From positions 21,865-85,864 of the forward strand of contig CAWEME010000023.1 of the NCBI GenBank assembly GCA_963810055.1: DNA of 64,000 nt, given 5' to 3'. Source of the stretch: REEB95 sp963810055 (lineage in GTDB: Bacteria > Pseudomonadota > Alphaproteobacteria > ATCC43930 > CGMCC-115725). Made by a program: the position numbers and the translations under genes. How positions within the stretch are numbered: position 1 is the stretch's first letter; each line of letters opens with the position of its first letter. This document shows positions 51,345-60,686 of this stretch, one piece after another. The notes under the pieces are model-generated. The model was given only the letters and a program-made list of their open reading frames with translations. It did no database searches and was not told where the DNA came from.

Positions 51345-51794
51345 TCAGGCGATTTGCGAGGTGCAATGCGGGCAGCGCGTCGCCTTGAGTGGGATGGAGG
51401 ACAGGCAATAGGGGCAGTCCTTGGCGGCGGGGCTGGGCGGCGCCTGATCCTTGGTGGGCGCGAATTTGGCGGGCCAGTGATTGACCTGCCGCACCAGGAT
51501 GAACACGGCGAAGGCGACGATGAGGAAATTCACCACCGCGTTGATGAACAGGCCGTAATTGAGCGTGGCCGCGCCCGCCGCCTTGGCGGCGGCGATGGAA
51601 TCGTAATGTTGGCCCGACAAACTCAGGAACAGACTGGAGAAATCGACCCGTCCCAGCACCAGCCCCAAGGGCGGCATCAGCACATCGTCTACCAAGGAGC
51701 TGACGATCTTGCCGAAGGCGGCGCCGATGATGATGCCGACGGCGAGGTCGATGACATTGCCGCGCATCGCGAAATCGCGAAATTCCTTGAGCAT
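51345..51794 (-). CDS. mscL: Large-conductance mechanosensitive channel with C-terminal zinc ribbon
   Basis: A 149-residue osmotic safety channel. The start LKEFRDFAMRGNVIDLAVGI and the pore helix IIIGAAFGKIVSSLVDDVLM are canonical, and the second membrane helix is near 82-102. The C-terminus carries CPYC...CPHC (Cys127, 130, 141, 144), a zinc-ribbon-like addition absent from E. coli MscL. It stands alone, downstream of uvrA on the same strand. Confidence 0.9.
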   Translation of the reverse strand: MLKEFRDFAMRGNVIDLAVGIIIGAAFGKIVSSLVDDVLMPPLGLVLGRVDFSSLFLSLSGQHYDSIAAAKAAGAATLNYGLFINAVVNFLIVAFAVFILVRQVNHWPAKFAPTKDQAPPSPAAKDCPYCLSSIPLKATRCPHCTSQIA

Positions 51795-51819
51795 GGAAGA
51801 TTCCCCCGCAGATTGAAAC

Positions 51820-54669
51820 TTAAGCCCGCTTGCGTTTCTTATCGGCCGAACGCGCGAGATAGGCCTTGAGATATTCGCCGGTATAACTGCCTTTGGCCTG
51901 GGATATTTCTTCCGGCGTGCCGCTGGCCACCACCTTGCCGCCGCCCGAGCCGCCCTCGGGCCCGAGATCGACGATCCAATCGGCGGTTTTTATCACCTCA
52001 AGATTGTGCTCGATGACCAGGATGGTGTTGCCGGCATCGACCAGGGCATGGAGGACTTCAAGCAGCTTTTTGACGTCCTCGAAATGCAGCCCGGTGGTGG
52101 GCTCGTCGAGGATGTAGAGCGTGCGGCCGGTGGCGCGGCGCGACAGCTCCTTGGCGAGTTTCACGCGTTGCGCCTCGCCGCCCGAGAGCGTGGTGGCGGG
52201 CTGGCCGATATGGATATAACCCAGCCCGACGCGGTCGAGCGTGGCGAGCTTCTCGCGGATCGACGGTACGGCGGCAAAGAAAGCAACGCCTTCCTCCACC
52301 GTCATGTCGAGCACGTCGGCGATGCTCTTGCCCTTGAACGCGACCTCGAGGGTTTCGCGGTTGTAGCGCTTGCCCTTGCATACGTCGCATTGCACATAGA
52401 CGTCGGGCAGGAAGTGCATCTCGATCTTGATGACGCCGTCGCCCTCGCAAGCCTCGCAGCGCCCGCCCTTGACGTTGAACGAGAAACGGCCCGGCCCATA
52501 GCCGCGCGCCTTGGCTTCGGGCAATCCGGCGAACCAGTCGCGAATGGGGGTGAAGGCCCCCGTATAGGTCGCCGGGTTGGAGCGCGGGGTGCGCCCGATG
52601 GGTGACTGGTCGATGTCGATCACCTTGTCGAGGTGCTCGGCGCCGTCGATCTTGTCATAGGCCCCGGGATGCTCTCGCGCGCCCATCAGCTTGCGCGCCA
52701 ACGCCTTGTAGAGGGTGTCGACCACCAGGGTCGACTTGCCGCCGCCCGAGACGCCGGTGATGCAGCTGAGCGCGCCCAAGGGGAACGCCACCTTGATGTT
52801 CTGCAAGTTATTGGCGCGCGCACCCGAGATGGTGAGCTTACGCCCGGTGCCGTGGCGGCGCCGGGGCGGCAGCTCGATGCGGCGGCGGCCGGTGAGATAT
52901 TGCGCGGTAATGCTGTCCGCGCTCATCATCACCTCGTCGGGCGTGCCCGCTGCTATCACGCGGCCGCCATGGATGCCGGCGGCCGGGCCCATATCGACCA
53001 GGTAATCGGCGGCGCGGATCGCCTCCTCGTCATGCTCGACCACCAGCACGGTGTTGCCGAGATCGCGGAGTCGCTTCAGCGTGGCGAGCAGCCGGTCGTT
53101 GTCTCGCTGATGCAGGCCGATCGAAGGCTCGTCCAGCACGTAAAGGACTCCCGTCAACCCGGATCCTATCTGCGAGGCCAGCCGGATGCGCTGGCTTTCG
53201 CCGCCCGACAGCGTAGCCGAGGCGCGCGATAAGGTCAGATATTCCAGGCCGACATTCTTGAGGAATCCCAGGCGCTCGTTGATCTCCTTGAGGATGCGTT
53301 GGGCGATGTCGCGCTCCTTGGCGGAAAGTTTGGTCCCAAGACCGCCGAACCATTCGCCGGCGTCCAATATGGACAGGTCGGAAACCTGGGTGATGTCGCG
53401 CTTGTCGATCTTGACCGCCAGCGCCTCGGGCTTGAGGCGGCGGCCCTTGCATACCTCGCAAGGCCGCTCATTCTGGTAGCGGGACAGTTCTTCCTTGCGC
53501 CAATTGCTCTCGGTCTCGTTGTAGCGCCGTTCCATGTTGGGGATGACGCCCTCGAAGGGCCGGGTGGTGGAATAGCTCTTGCGCCCGTCCTCGTATTTCA
53601 TGGTGATCGGCTTGTCGCCCGAGCCGAAGAGGATGACCTGCTTCACCTTGTCGTCGAGATCCTTCCACGGCGTGTTGGTTGAAACCTTGAAGTGGCGCGC
53701 GATCGAATCCAGGGTCTGGGCGTAATAGGTCTTGCTGTCATCGGCCCAGGGCGCGATTGCGCCCTCGCGCAAGGACAGGCGCTCGTTGGGGACGATCAGT
53801 TCGGGATCGAAGAACAGCTTGGTGCCGAGCCCATCGCAAGCCGGGCAGGCGCCGAACGGATTGTTGAAGGAGAACAGCCGCGGCTCGATCTCGGGAATGG
53901 TGAAGCCCGAAACCGGACAGGCAAATTTGGCGGAGTAGACGGTGCGGGTGCCCTTATCCGCATCCTCGGCAATGGCCAGGCCGTCGGCAAGCTTCAGGGC
54001 AGTCTCGATCGAATCAGCCAGGCGGTTGCCCAGATCTTTGCGCACCACGATGCGGTCCACCACCACTTCGATGTCGTGTTTGAATTTCTTATCGAGCACG
54101 GGGGCGGCGTCGATCTCGTACATTTTCCCATCGATCTTGACGCGTTGGAAACCGCGCTTCTGCAATTCCTGGAGATCCTTGCGGTATTCGCCCTTGCGGC
54201 CGCGGACGATCGGCGCCAAGAGAAGAAGCCGTGTGCCCTCGGCCATGGTCATGATGCGATCGACCATTTGCGACACGGTTTGGCTTTCGATGGGCAGGCC
54301 GGTGGCCGGCGAATAGGGCACGCCGATGCGCGCGAAAAGCAGCCGCATGTAATCGTAGATCTCGGTCACGGTGCCGACGGTCGAGCGCGGATTCTTGGAG
54401 GTGGTTTTCTGCTCGATAGAGATCGCGGGCGACAGACCCTCGATCAGATCGACATCCGGTTTTTGCATCAACTCCAGGAATTGCCTGGCATAGGCCGACA
54501 GGCTTTCGACATAGCGGCGCTGGCCTTCGGCATAAATCGTGTCGAAGGCGAGCGAGGACTTGCCCGAGCCCGACAGGCCGGTGAGCACCACCAGGCTGTC
54601 GCGCGGCATGTCGACATCGACGTTCTTGAGATTATGCTCGCGGGCGCCGCGGACGCGGATGTATTGCAT
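51820..54669 (-). CDS. uvrA: UvrABC system protein A
   Basis: The damage-recognition ATPase of nucleotide excision repair, 949 residues. It has two ABC ATPase halves: Walker A GLSGSGKSSLAFDT near the N-terminus and GVSGGGKSTLVVDTLYKALA in the second. ABC signature motifs are SGGESQRIRLASQ and LSGGEAQRVKLAKEL. Zinc-binding CPVSGF...CPACDG, CEVCKG and CEACEGDG...CDVCKG are intact. The start faces ssb, and a LexA box lies in the shared promoter region. Confidence 0.96.
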   Translation of the reverse strand: MQYIRVRGAREHNLKNVDVDMPRDSLVVLTGLSGSGKSSLAFDTIYAEGQRRYVESLSAYARQFLELMQKPDVDLIEGLSPAISIEQKTTSKNPRSTVGTVTEIYDYMRLLFARIGVPYSPATGLPIESQTVSQMVDRIMTMAEGTRLLLLAPIVRGRKGEYRKDLQELQKRGFQRVKIDGKMYEIDAAPVLDKKFKHDIEVVVDRIVVRKDLGNRLADSIETALKLADGLAIAEDADKGTRTVYSAKFACPVSGFTIPEIEPRLFSFNNPFGACPACDGLGTKLFFDPELIVPNERLSLREGAIAPWADDSKTYYAQTLDSIARHFKVSTNTPWKDLDDKVKQVILFGSGDKPITMKYEDGRKSYSTTRPFEGVIPNMERRYNETESNWRKEELSRYQNERPCEVCKGRRLKPEALAVKIDKRDITQVSDLSILDAGEWFGGLGTKLSAKERDIAQRILKEINERLGFLKNVGLEYLTLSRASATLSGGESQRIRLASQIGSGLTGVLYVLDEPSIGLHQRDNDRLLATLKRLRDLGNTVLVVEHDEEAIRAADYLVDMGPAAGIHGGRVIAAGTPDEVMMSADSITAQYLTGRRRIELPPRRRHGTGRKLTISGARANNLQNIKVAFPLGALSCITGVSGGGKSTLVVDTLYKALARKLMGAREHPGAYDKIDGAEHLDKVIDIDQSPIGRTPRSNPATYTGAFTPIRDWFAGLPEAKARGYGPGRFSFNVKGGRCEACEGDGVIKIEMHFLPDVYVQCDVCKGKRYNRETLEVAFKGKSIADVLDMTVEEGVAFFAAVPSIREKLATLDRVGLGYIHIGQPATTLSGGEAQRVKLAKELSRRATGRTLYILDEPTTGLHFEDVKKLLEVLHALVDAGNTILVIEHNLEVIKTADWIVDLGPEGGSGGGKVVASGTPEEISQAKGSYTGEYLKAYLARSADKKRKRA

Positions 54670-54735
54670 GAGGGCTAAGTTACGAACTCGATATGGGCCT
54701 TGGCACTATGGGCTGCAAGCTTGGCCCTTGGCAAC

Positions 54736-54750
54736 GTTCTTATTGTGTTC
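54736..54750. promoter_or_regulatory. LexA (SOS) box between uvrA and ssb
   Basis: GTTC-TTATTGT-GTTC is an exact match to the alphaproteobacterial LexA consensus GTTC-N7-GTTC. It is 66 bases from the uvrA start and 40 bases from the ssb start, so it probably controls both SOS genes. Confidence 0.8.
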
Positions 54751-54790
54751 TAGGATATTATGCATCAATCACAAAATGAAGGGGGCGTCG

Positions 54791-55279
54791 ATGGCCGGAA
54801 GCGTCAACAAGGTGATCCTGATCGGCAATCTAGGCCGCGATCCGGAAATCCGCTCGACCAATGACGGCACGCGCGTCGCCAACATGTCGGTTGCGACGTC
54901 CGAGAGTTGGAAGGATAAGGCCAGCGGCGAGCGCAAGGAGCGCACCGAATGGCACCGCGTGGTCGTATTCAACGAACGGCTGGTCGATATCATCGAGAAA
55001 TACCTGAAGAAAGGCTCCAAGGTTTATCTCGAGGGATCGTTGCAGACGCGCAAATGGACCGACAAGGACAACCAGGAGCGCTATACCACCGAGGTGGTGC
55101 TGGGAAAATTCCGCGGCGAGCTGACCATGCTCGATGGCGCGCGTTCAGGTGCTGGCGGCGGAGATTTCGCCGGGGGCGGCGATGCGCCGGCGCTGGAAGC
55201 GGCCTCGGCGGGTGCTGCACGGGCGCCGCGGGGCGCCAAGGGCAGCCCGGCCGAATTGGACGACGAAATACCGTTCTAG
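54791..55279 (+). CDS. ssb: Single-stranded DNA-binding protein
   Basis: A 162-residue OB-fold protein coating single-stranded DNA. MAGSVNKVILIGNLGRDPEI and TEWHRVVVFNERLVDIIEKY mark the DNA-binding domain. A Gly/Ala-rich linker follows and the tip DDEIPF binds partner proteins. AAGGGGG precedes the ATG; an upstream in-frame ATG (54776) is less likely. Divergent from uvrA under the LexA box. Confidence 0.95.
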   Translation: MAGSVNKVILIGNLGRDPEIRSTNDGTRVANMSVATSESWKDKASGERKERTEWHRVVVFNERLVDIIEKYLKKGSKVYLEGSLQTRKWTDKDNQERYTTEVVLGKFRGELTMLDGARSGAGGGDFAGGGDAPALEAASAGAARAPRGAKGSPAELDDEIPF

Positions 55280-55347
55280 CTTCCGGGCCGGTTTATCGAC
55301 AAGGCCGGCGTCGAAGCAACACCCGGCCAACGAAGGACGAGGCAAGC

Positions 55348-57342
55348 ATGGCGGAGCGGACGAAACCGGACGCCGCCGGCGCCGTCGGACGGCGTAAATT
55401 CTTGAAAGGCGCGGCGCTGGCCGGCGCCGCGGCGGTGGCATCGCCGCCTCTGGCCAAGGCGGCTGAGCCTCTAACCGCGCCATTACCGCCTAAGCCCGCC
55501 TTGCCGATCCAGCTGGCGGCGGCCGAGGCGCAAACGCCGCCGGCCGAGACATTCACCGAGGGCAAGGGCGGCGGCGACTTCATGGTCGACGTCATCAAGT
55601 CGCTCGGCTTCGAATATGTCTGCGCCAATCCCGGCCTCGAGCTTCCGCGCCCTCCACGAATCGATCATCAACTACGGCGAGCAACACGCAGCCCGAATTC
55701 ATCACCTGCATGCCACGAGGAGATCGTCCGTGGCGATGGCGCACGGCTACTCCAAGATCGAAGGCAAGCCGCTGGCTGTGCTGGCCCACGGCACGGTCGG
55801 GCTGCAGCACGCTTCGATGGCGATTTACAACGCCTGGTGCGACCGCGTGCCGGTGTATCATCATGATCGGCAATGCGCTCGACGCCGACGCTGCGCCGCC
55901 CCGGCGTCGAGTGGACGCACAGCGTGCAGGATGCCGCCGCCATGGTGCGCGACTACATCAAATGGGACGACCAGCCGGCCTCGCTCCAGCATTTCGCCGA
56001 ATCCGCGGTGCGCGCCTACAAGATCGCCATGACGCCGCCGATGGGCCCGGTGCTGCTGGTCGCTCGACGGCGAGCTTGCAGGAAGAGCCGATCGCCGACG
56101 GACGACAGCTCGCACATCCCGAAGCTGCCGCGCACCACCCCGCCGCAGGGCGATCCGGCGCGGTGGCCGAGACGGCGCAAGCATGCTGGTCGCAGGCCGA
56201 GAGCCCGGTGATCCTGGTCGACCGCGCTGGCGCGCACGCCGGACGGCATCAAGAACCTGGTCGACGCTGGCCGAAGCTGCTGCAGGCGCCGGTGATCGAT
56301 CAGGCTGGGCAGGATGAATTTCCCGTCGCGCCATCCCCTCAACCAGAGCGCCCGCGCCCGCGGCCTGATCGGCCCACGCCGACGTGATCCTCGGGCTTGG
56401 AACTGCGCGATTTCTGGGGCTCGATTCACTGCTTCCGCGATCAGATCCAACGCACCTCGAAGCCGATCACCAAACCCGGTGTCCGAAGACGATCAGCATC
56501 GGCGCCGGCGATCTCTTCCAGCAGTCCAATTATCAGGACTTCCAGCGCTTCGCCGAAGTCGATCTCGCCATCGCCGCCGACGCCGAGGCGACGCTGCCGT
56601 CGCTGATCGAAGCGGTGAAGGCGCTGATCGACGGCGACGACCGCAAGCGGCCTTCGAGGCGCGCGGCAAGAAGCTGGCCGAGGCCGCATGCCAAGTCGCT
56701 CGATGCAGGCGCGCGACCGAAGCGACCTACGCCTGGGACGCGAGCCCGATCAGCACCGGCGCGGCTCTGCGCCGAACTGTGGGACGCAGATCAAGGACGA
56801 GGATTGGTCGCTTGCTGTCGGCGGTAACCAGGCACTTCTACGGCTGCTGGCCGCAGCGGCTGTGGGACTATCGAACAAGCACTATCACTATCATCGGCGA
56901 CTCCGGCGGCGCCGGCGTCGGCTACGGCGCGCGGCGCCATCGTCGGCGCGGCGCTGGCCAACAAGAAGCATGGCCGCCTGACCGTCAGCATCAGCGACGA
57001 TGGCGATCTGATGTATTCACCCGGCGTCACTGTGGACCGCCGCGCATCACCAGCATCCCGCTGCTGATCGTCGATGCACAACAACCGCGCCTATCACCAG
57101 GAACTGATGCATGTGCAGCGCATGGCCAACCGGCACAACCGCGGCATCGACCGCGCCCATATCGGCACCACGCTGATCGATCCGGACGATCGATTTCGCC
57201 AAGCTGGCCCAAGGCGATGGGTGTCCATGCCGAGGGACCGATCACCGATCCCAAGGAGCTCGGCCCGGCCTTGAAGCGCGCCGTCGCCAGGGTCAAGAGC
57301 GGCGAGCCGGCGCTGCTCGACGTCGTCACCCAGCCGAGGTGA
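55348..57342 (+). pseudogene. Tat-exported ThDP-dependent enzyme (acetolactate-synthase-like), heavily frameshifted
   Basis: The frame begins with a twin-arginine signal (VGRRKFLKGAALAGAAAVAS). Across all three frames the protein reads in order as a ThDP enzyme: VCANPG...SSFRALHESIINYGEQ, HEEIV and VAMAHGYSKIEGKPLAVLAH with the catalytic Glu. Then come VQDAAAMVRDYIKWDDQPAS, LRDFWGSIHCFRDQI and the C-terminal ThDP site ISDDGDLMYSPGV...HNNRAYHQELMH. The last part (KAMGVHAEGPITDPKELGPA) is intact. At least 25 single-base frame changes, mostly +1 with a few -1, are needed between about 55635 and 57185. A cytochrome c gene follows six bases later. Either it is a recently broken gene or this stretch is badly sequenced. 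Confidence 0.65.
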
Positions 57343-57347
57343 GGGCG

Positions 57348-57707
57348 ATGCGGACAGAGATGGGGATTGCGGTTTTGGCTTTGCTGCTTGCGTTTGGCGG
57401 TATGGCGTTGGCGCAGGACAAACCGCCGCCCGGTGACGCCACCAAGGGAAAGCAAATCTACCTGGCCGATGGCTGTTACGAGTGCCACGGCTATGTGGGG
57501 CAGGGCAGCCGCTCCAGCGGCTCGCGTCTGGCGCGTGCGGAGCTGACATTTGACAAGTTCAAGAATCACATCCGCAAGCCCTTGAACGAAATGCCGCCCT
57601 ATGAAGAGTCGGTGCTGTCCGATCGCGACATGGCCGATATTTATGCCTTTCTGAGCTCTTTGCCGCCGCCGCCCGCCGCCAGTTCCATCCCGTTATTGAA
57701 CCATTAA
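57348..57707 (+). CDS. Exported monohaem cytochrome c
   Basis: A 119-residue exported cytochrome c. The signal peptide is MGIAVLALLLAFGGMALA. The haem motif is CYECH (LADGCYECHGYVGQG), and a methionine in NEMPPYEESVLSDRDMADIY is the likely second ligand. It starts six bases after the ThDP enzyme stop, so the two form one operon. It is the probable electron acceptor of that enzyme. The ATG at 57348 is preceded by GAGGG. Confidence 0.85.
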   Translation: MRTEMGIAVLALLLAFGGMALAQDKPPPGDATKGKQIYLADGCYECHGYVGQGSRSSGSRLARAELTFDKFKNHIRKPLNEMPPYEESVLSDRDMADIYAFLSSLPPPPAASSIPLLNH

Positions 57708-57962
57708 CGGGCCTCATACGGCCCATAATCCGGTGCCGAATCGGAGGCGAACATCGGGCTCGGATTCCAGGCCGTTATCGGCTTCATCAATCACTTTTAA
57801 AGCGACATATAATATATTGATATAGAAGTATTATTTATCTTAGCAGAAAGCCCCGATTCGGGCCCGCGCGGCGTTGTTCGCGGGCGCGGTTTCGAGTAGA
57901 ATTTTAGGTGTTGCGACGCTGGCGTTTAACGCCAGCGTTTGCATTAAAGGAAAGCCCGAATC
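57708..57962. promoter_or_regulatory. gyrA upstream region with TATAAT box and leader palindrome
   Basis: An AT-rich block carries an exact TATAAT at 57808-57813, though its -35 is weak. It is followed by GC-rich leader DNA and a 23-bp near-perfect palindrome at 57916-57938 (ACGCTGGCGTT, one base, AACGCCAGCGT), ending 24 bases before the gyrA start. The palindrome can form a 9-bp stem with a TTTAA loop and may act as an operator or attenuator. Confidence 0.5.
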
Positions 57963-60686
57963 GTGGTCGCCACCCCATCACCGCCGGCCCCGCCGCCGCC
58001 GATCGACATCTCGCCGGTCTCGATCGAAGAGGAAATGAAGCGCTCCTACCTCGATTACGCCATGAGCGTGATCGTGTCGCGGGCGCTGCCCGATGTGCGC
58101 GACGGGCTGAAGCCGGTGCATCGCCGCATCCTCTACGGCATGAAGGAGGGCGGCAACGACTGGAACCGTCCCTACCGCAAATCGGCGAATATCGTCGGCT
58201 ATGTGATGGGCAACTACCATCCGCATGGCGACGCCGCGATCTACGATTCCATGGTGCGCATGGCGCAGGATTTCTCCATGCGCCTGCCGCTGATCGACGG
58301 CCAGGGCAATTTCGGCTCGATGGACGGCGATCCGGCGGCGGCGATGCGCTACACCGAGGCGCGCCTTTCCCGCGCCGCCGATGCGCTCTTGGACGACATC
58401 GACAAGGAAACCGTCGATTTCCAGCCTAATTATGACGGCAGGCTGCAGGAACCGAAGGTACTGCCAGCGCGTTTCCCCAATCTTCTGGTCAACGGCGCCG
58501 CCGGTATCGCCGTCGGCATGGCCACCAACATCCCGACCCACAATCTGGGTGAGGTGATCGATGCCTGTCTCGCCTATATCGACGATCCCTCGATATCGAT
58601 CGAGGCGCTCATCAAGCTGGTGCCGGGACCGGATTTCCCCACCGGCGGCATCATCATGGGCCGCGGCGGCATCCACGACGCCTATAAGAATGGCCGCGGC
58701 TCGGTCGTTATCCGCGGCAAGGCTGCGATCGAGCAGTTGCGCAAGGACCGCGAAGCCATCGTCATCACCGAAATCCCGTACCAGGTCAACAAGGCGCGCA
58801 TGATCGAGCGCATGGCCGAGGTGGTGCGCGACAAGTTGATCGACGGCATCTCGGATCTGCGGGACGAGAGCGATCGCGACGGCGTGCGTGTGGTGATCGA
58901 ATTGCAACGCACCGCCCAGGCCGAGGTGGTGCTGAACCAGCTCTATCGCCATACGCCGCTGGAAACCAGCTTCGGCGTCAACATGTTGGCGCTCGATGGC
59001 GGCCGTCCACTGTTGATGAATTTGAAGGACATCATCACCGCCTTCGTCATCTTCCGCGAGGAGGTGGTGACCAAGCGCACGGTCTATTTGCTCGGCCAGG
59101 CGCGAGGCAAGGCGCATATCCTCTTGGGTCTTGCCGTGGCGGTGGCCAATATCGATCCGGTGATCGAATTGATCCGCAAGGCCAAGGACCCCGCCGCCGC
59201 GCGCGAGGCCTTGACGGGCCGTTCCTGGCCGGCGTCGTCGGTCGCGGCTCTTGTCGGGCTAATCGAGGAGGAAGGACGTTCGCGCCTTGCTCCGAACAAG
59301 ACCTACAAGCTGTCGGATGAACAGGCCAAGGCGATCCTGGAACTGCGTTTGCAACGCCTGACCGGGCTCGAGCGCGACAAGATCGCCGAAGATCTGACGG
59401 GCATCGTCGCCGAGATCAAGGTCTACCTCGAGATACTGGGCTCGCGGCCGAAGCTTCTCGACGTGGTGCGCAAGGAGCTCAAGGCGGTGAAGGAGCAATT
59501 TGCCGATAAACGCCGCACCGTGATCGAGGAATCCTCAGCCGAAGCCAATATCGAGGATCTGATCCAACGCGAGGATATGGTGGTGACGGTGAGCCATGCC
59601 GGCTATATCAAGCGCGTGCCACTGTCCACGTACCGGGCACAACGCCGCGGCGGCCGTGGCCGCGCCGGCATGGCGATCCGCGAGGAGGATTTCGTCAGCC
59701 AGGTCTTCGTCGCTTCAACCCACGCACCAGTTCTCTTCTTCACGTCGACGGGCCGGGTCTACAAGCTGAAAGTGCATCTTCTGCCGCTGGCCACGCCCCA
59801 GGCGCGCGGCAAGGCGATGGTCAATCTACTGCCCAATCTGGCGCAGGGCGAAAGCATATCCACCGTCATGCCCATGCCCGAAGAGGACAAGGCGAGCAAG
59901 GATATGACCGTGGTATTCGCGACGGCACGGGGTTACGTACGGCGCAACGCGCTTGACGATTTCGAGCATGTCAACGCCAACGGCAAGATCGCGATGAAGT
60001 TTGAGGGCGAAGATGCCGCCGATCGGCTAATTGCCGCCGCCATCTGCACAGTCCGTGACGACATCTTGCTCGCCATGCGCAACGGGAAGGTGATCCGTTT
60101 CCCGACCGAGGACGTGCGCGTGTTTACCAGCCGCTCCTCGGTTGGCGTGCGCGGCGTCAAGCTCGCCAAGGACGACGAAGTGTTCTCGATGTCGATCCTG
60201 CGGCACGAGGATGTGGAGTCAGGATTGCGTGCCGCTTATGTGAAGGAAGCGAACCGCCGCCGGCGCGGCGAGGAGGAAGCCGAAGAGGCGGAAGACGAAG
60301 AGGCGGCCGCCGTCGCCATCAGCGAGAAACAATTCAATGAAATGGCGGCGCGCGAGGAATTCCTGCTGAGCATCACCGAGAAGGGTTACGGCAAACGCTG
60401 CTCGGCCTATGATTACCGCATCACCGGGCGCGGCGGGCAGGGGATCGACAATCTCAAGCCGGGCAAGGGCCAGGGCGCGACCGTTGCCGTCTTCCCCGTG
60501 CGCGAGAACGACCAGATCATGCTGGTGACCAATGGCGGAACGGTCATCCGCACGCCGGTCGAAGACATCAGCATCCGGCGGCGGGGGAGCGGCGGCGTGG
60601 TGGTGTTCAAGTTGGACGAGGGCGAGCGGGTGGTTTCCGTGGCGCGGCTGGCCGAGGCCGAAAATGGCGACGCAGGGGGAAAGTGA
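57963..60686 (+). CDS. gyrA: DNA gyrase subunit A
   Basis: A 907-residue type II topoisomerase subunit that introduces negative supercoils. The active-site tyrosine is Tyr130 in AAMRYTEARL. The GyrA box QRRGGRG is present in YRAQRRGGRGRAGM, so this is GyrA and not ParC. The quinolone-determining region HPHGDAAIYD has Ala91 where E. coli has Ser83, and Asp95 where E. coli has Asp87. An acidic insertion (EEEAEEAEDEEA) lies in the C-terminal domain. The start is a GTG. The stop overlaps the coaD start region. Confidence 0.96.
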   Translation: MVATPSPPAPPPPIDISPVSIEEEMKRSYLDYAMSVIVSRALPDVRDGLKPVHRRILYGMKEGGNDWNRPYRKSANIVGYVMGNYHPHGDAAIYDSMVRMAQDFSMRLPLIDGQGNFGSMDGDPAAAMRYTEARLSRAADALLDDIDKETVDFQPNYDGRLQEPKVLPARFPNLLVNGAAGIAVGMATNIPTHNLGEVIDACLAYIDDPSISIEALIKLVPGPDFPTGGIIMGRGGIHDAYKNGRGSVVIRGKAAIEQLRKDREAIVITEIPYQVNKARMIERMAEVVRDKLIDGISDLRDESDRDGVRVVIELQRTAQAEVVLNQLYRHTPLETSFGVNMLALDGGRPLLMNLKDIITAFVIFREEVVTKRTVYLLGQARGKAHILLGLAVAVANIDPVIELIRKAKDPAAAREALTGRSWPASSVAALVGLIEEEGRSRLAPNKTYKLSDEQAKAILELRLQRLTGLERDKIAEDLTGIVAEIKVYLEILGSRPKLLDVVRKELKAVKEQFADKRRTVIEESSAEANIEDLIQREDMVVTVSHAGYIKRVPLSTYRAQRRGGRGRAGMAIREEDFVSQVFVASTHAPVLFFTSTGRVYKLKVHLLPLATPQARGKAMVNLLPNLAQGESISTVMPMPEEDKASKDMTVVFATARGYVRRNALDDFEHVNANGKIAMKFEGEDAADRLIAAAICTVRDDILLAMRNGKVIRFPTEDVRVFTSRSSVGVRGVKLAKDDEVFSMSILRHEDVESGLRAAYVKEANRRRRGEEEAEEAEDEEAAAVAISEKQFNEMAAREEFLLSITEKGYGKRCSAYDYRITGRGGQGIDNLKPGKGQGATVAVFPVRENDQIMLVTNGGTVIRTPVEDISIRRRGSGGVVVFKLDEGERVVSVARLAEAENGDAGGK

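Noticed and set aside
2617..57185. Programmed +1 frameshifting as the explanation of the broken genes
   Set aside because: No shared slippery codon, stop codon or stimulatory structure is seen at the sites, and known cases in bacteria (such as prfB) are isolated. It is kept only as an alternative in the findings.
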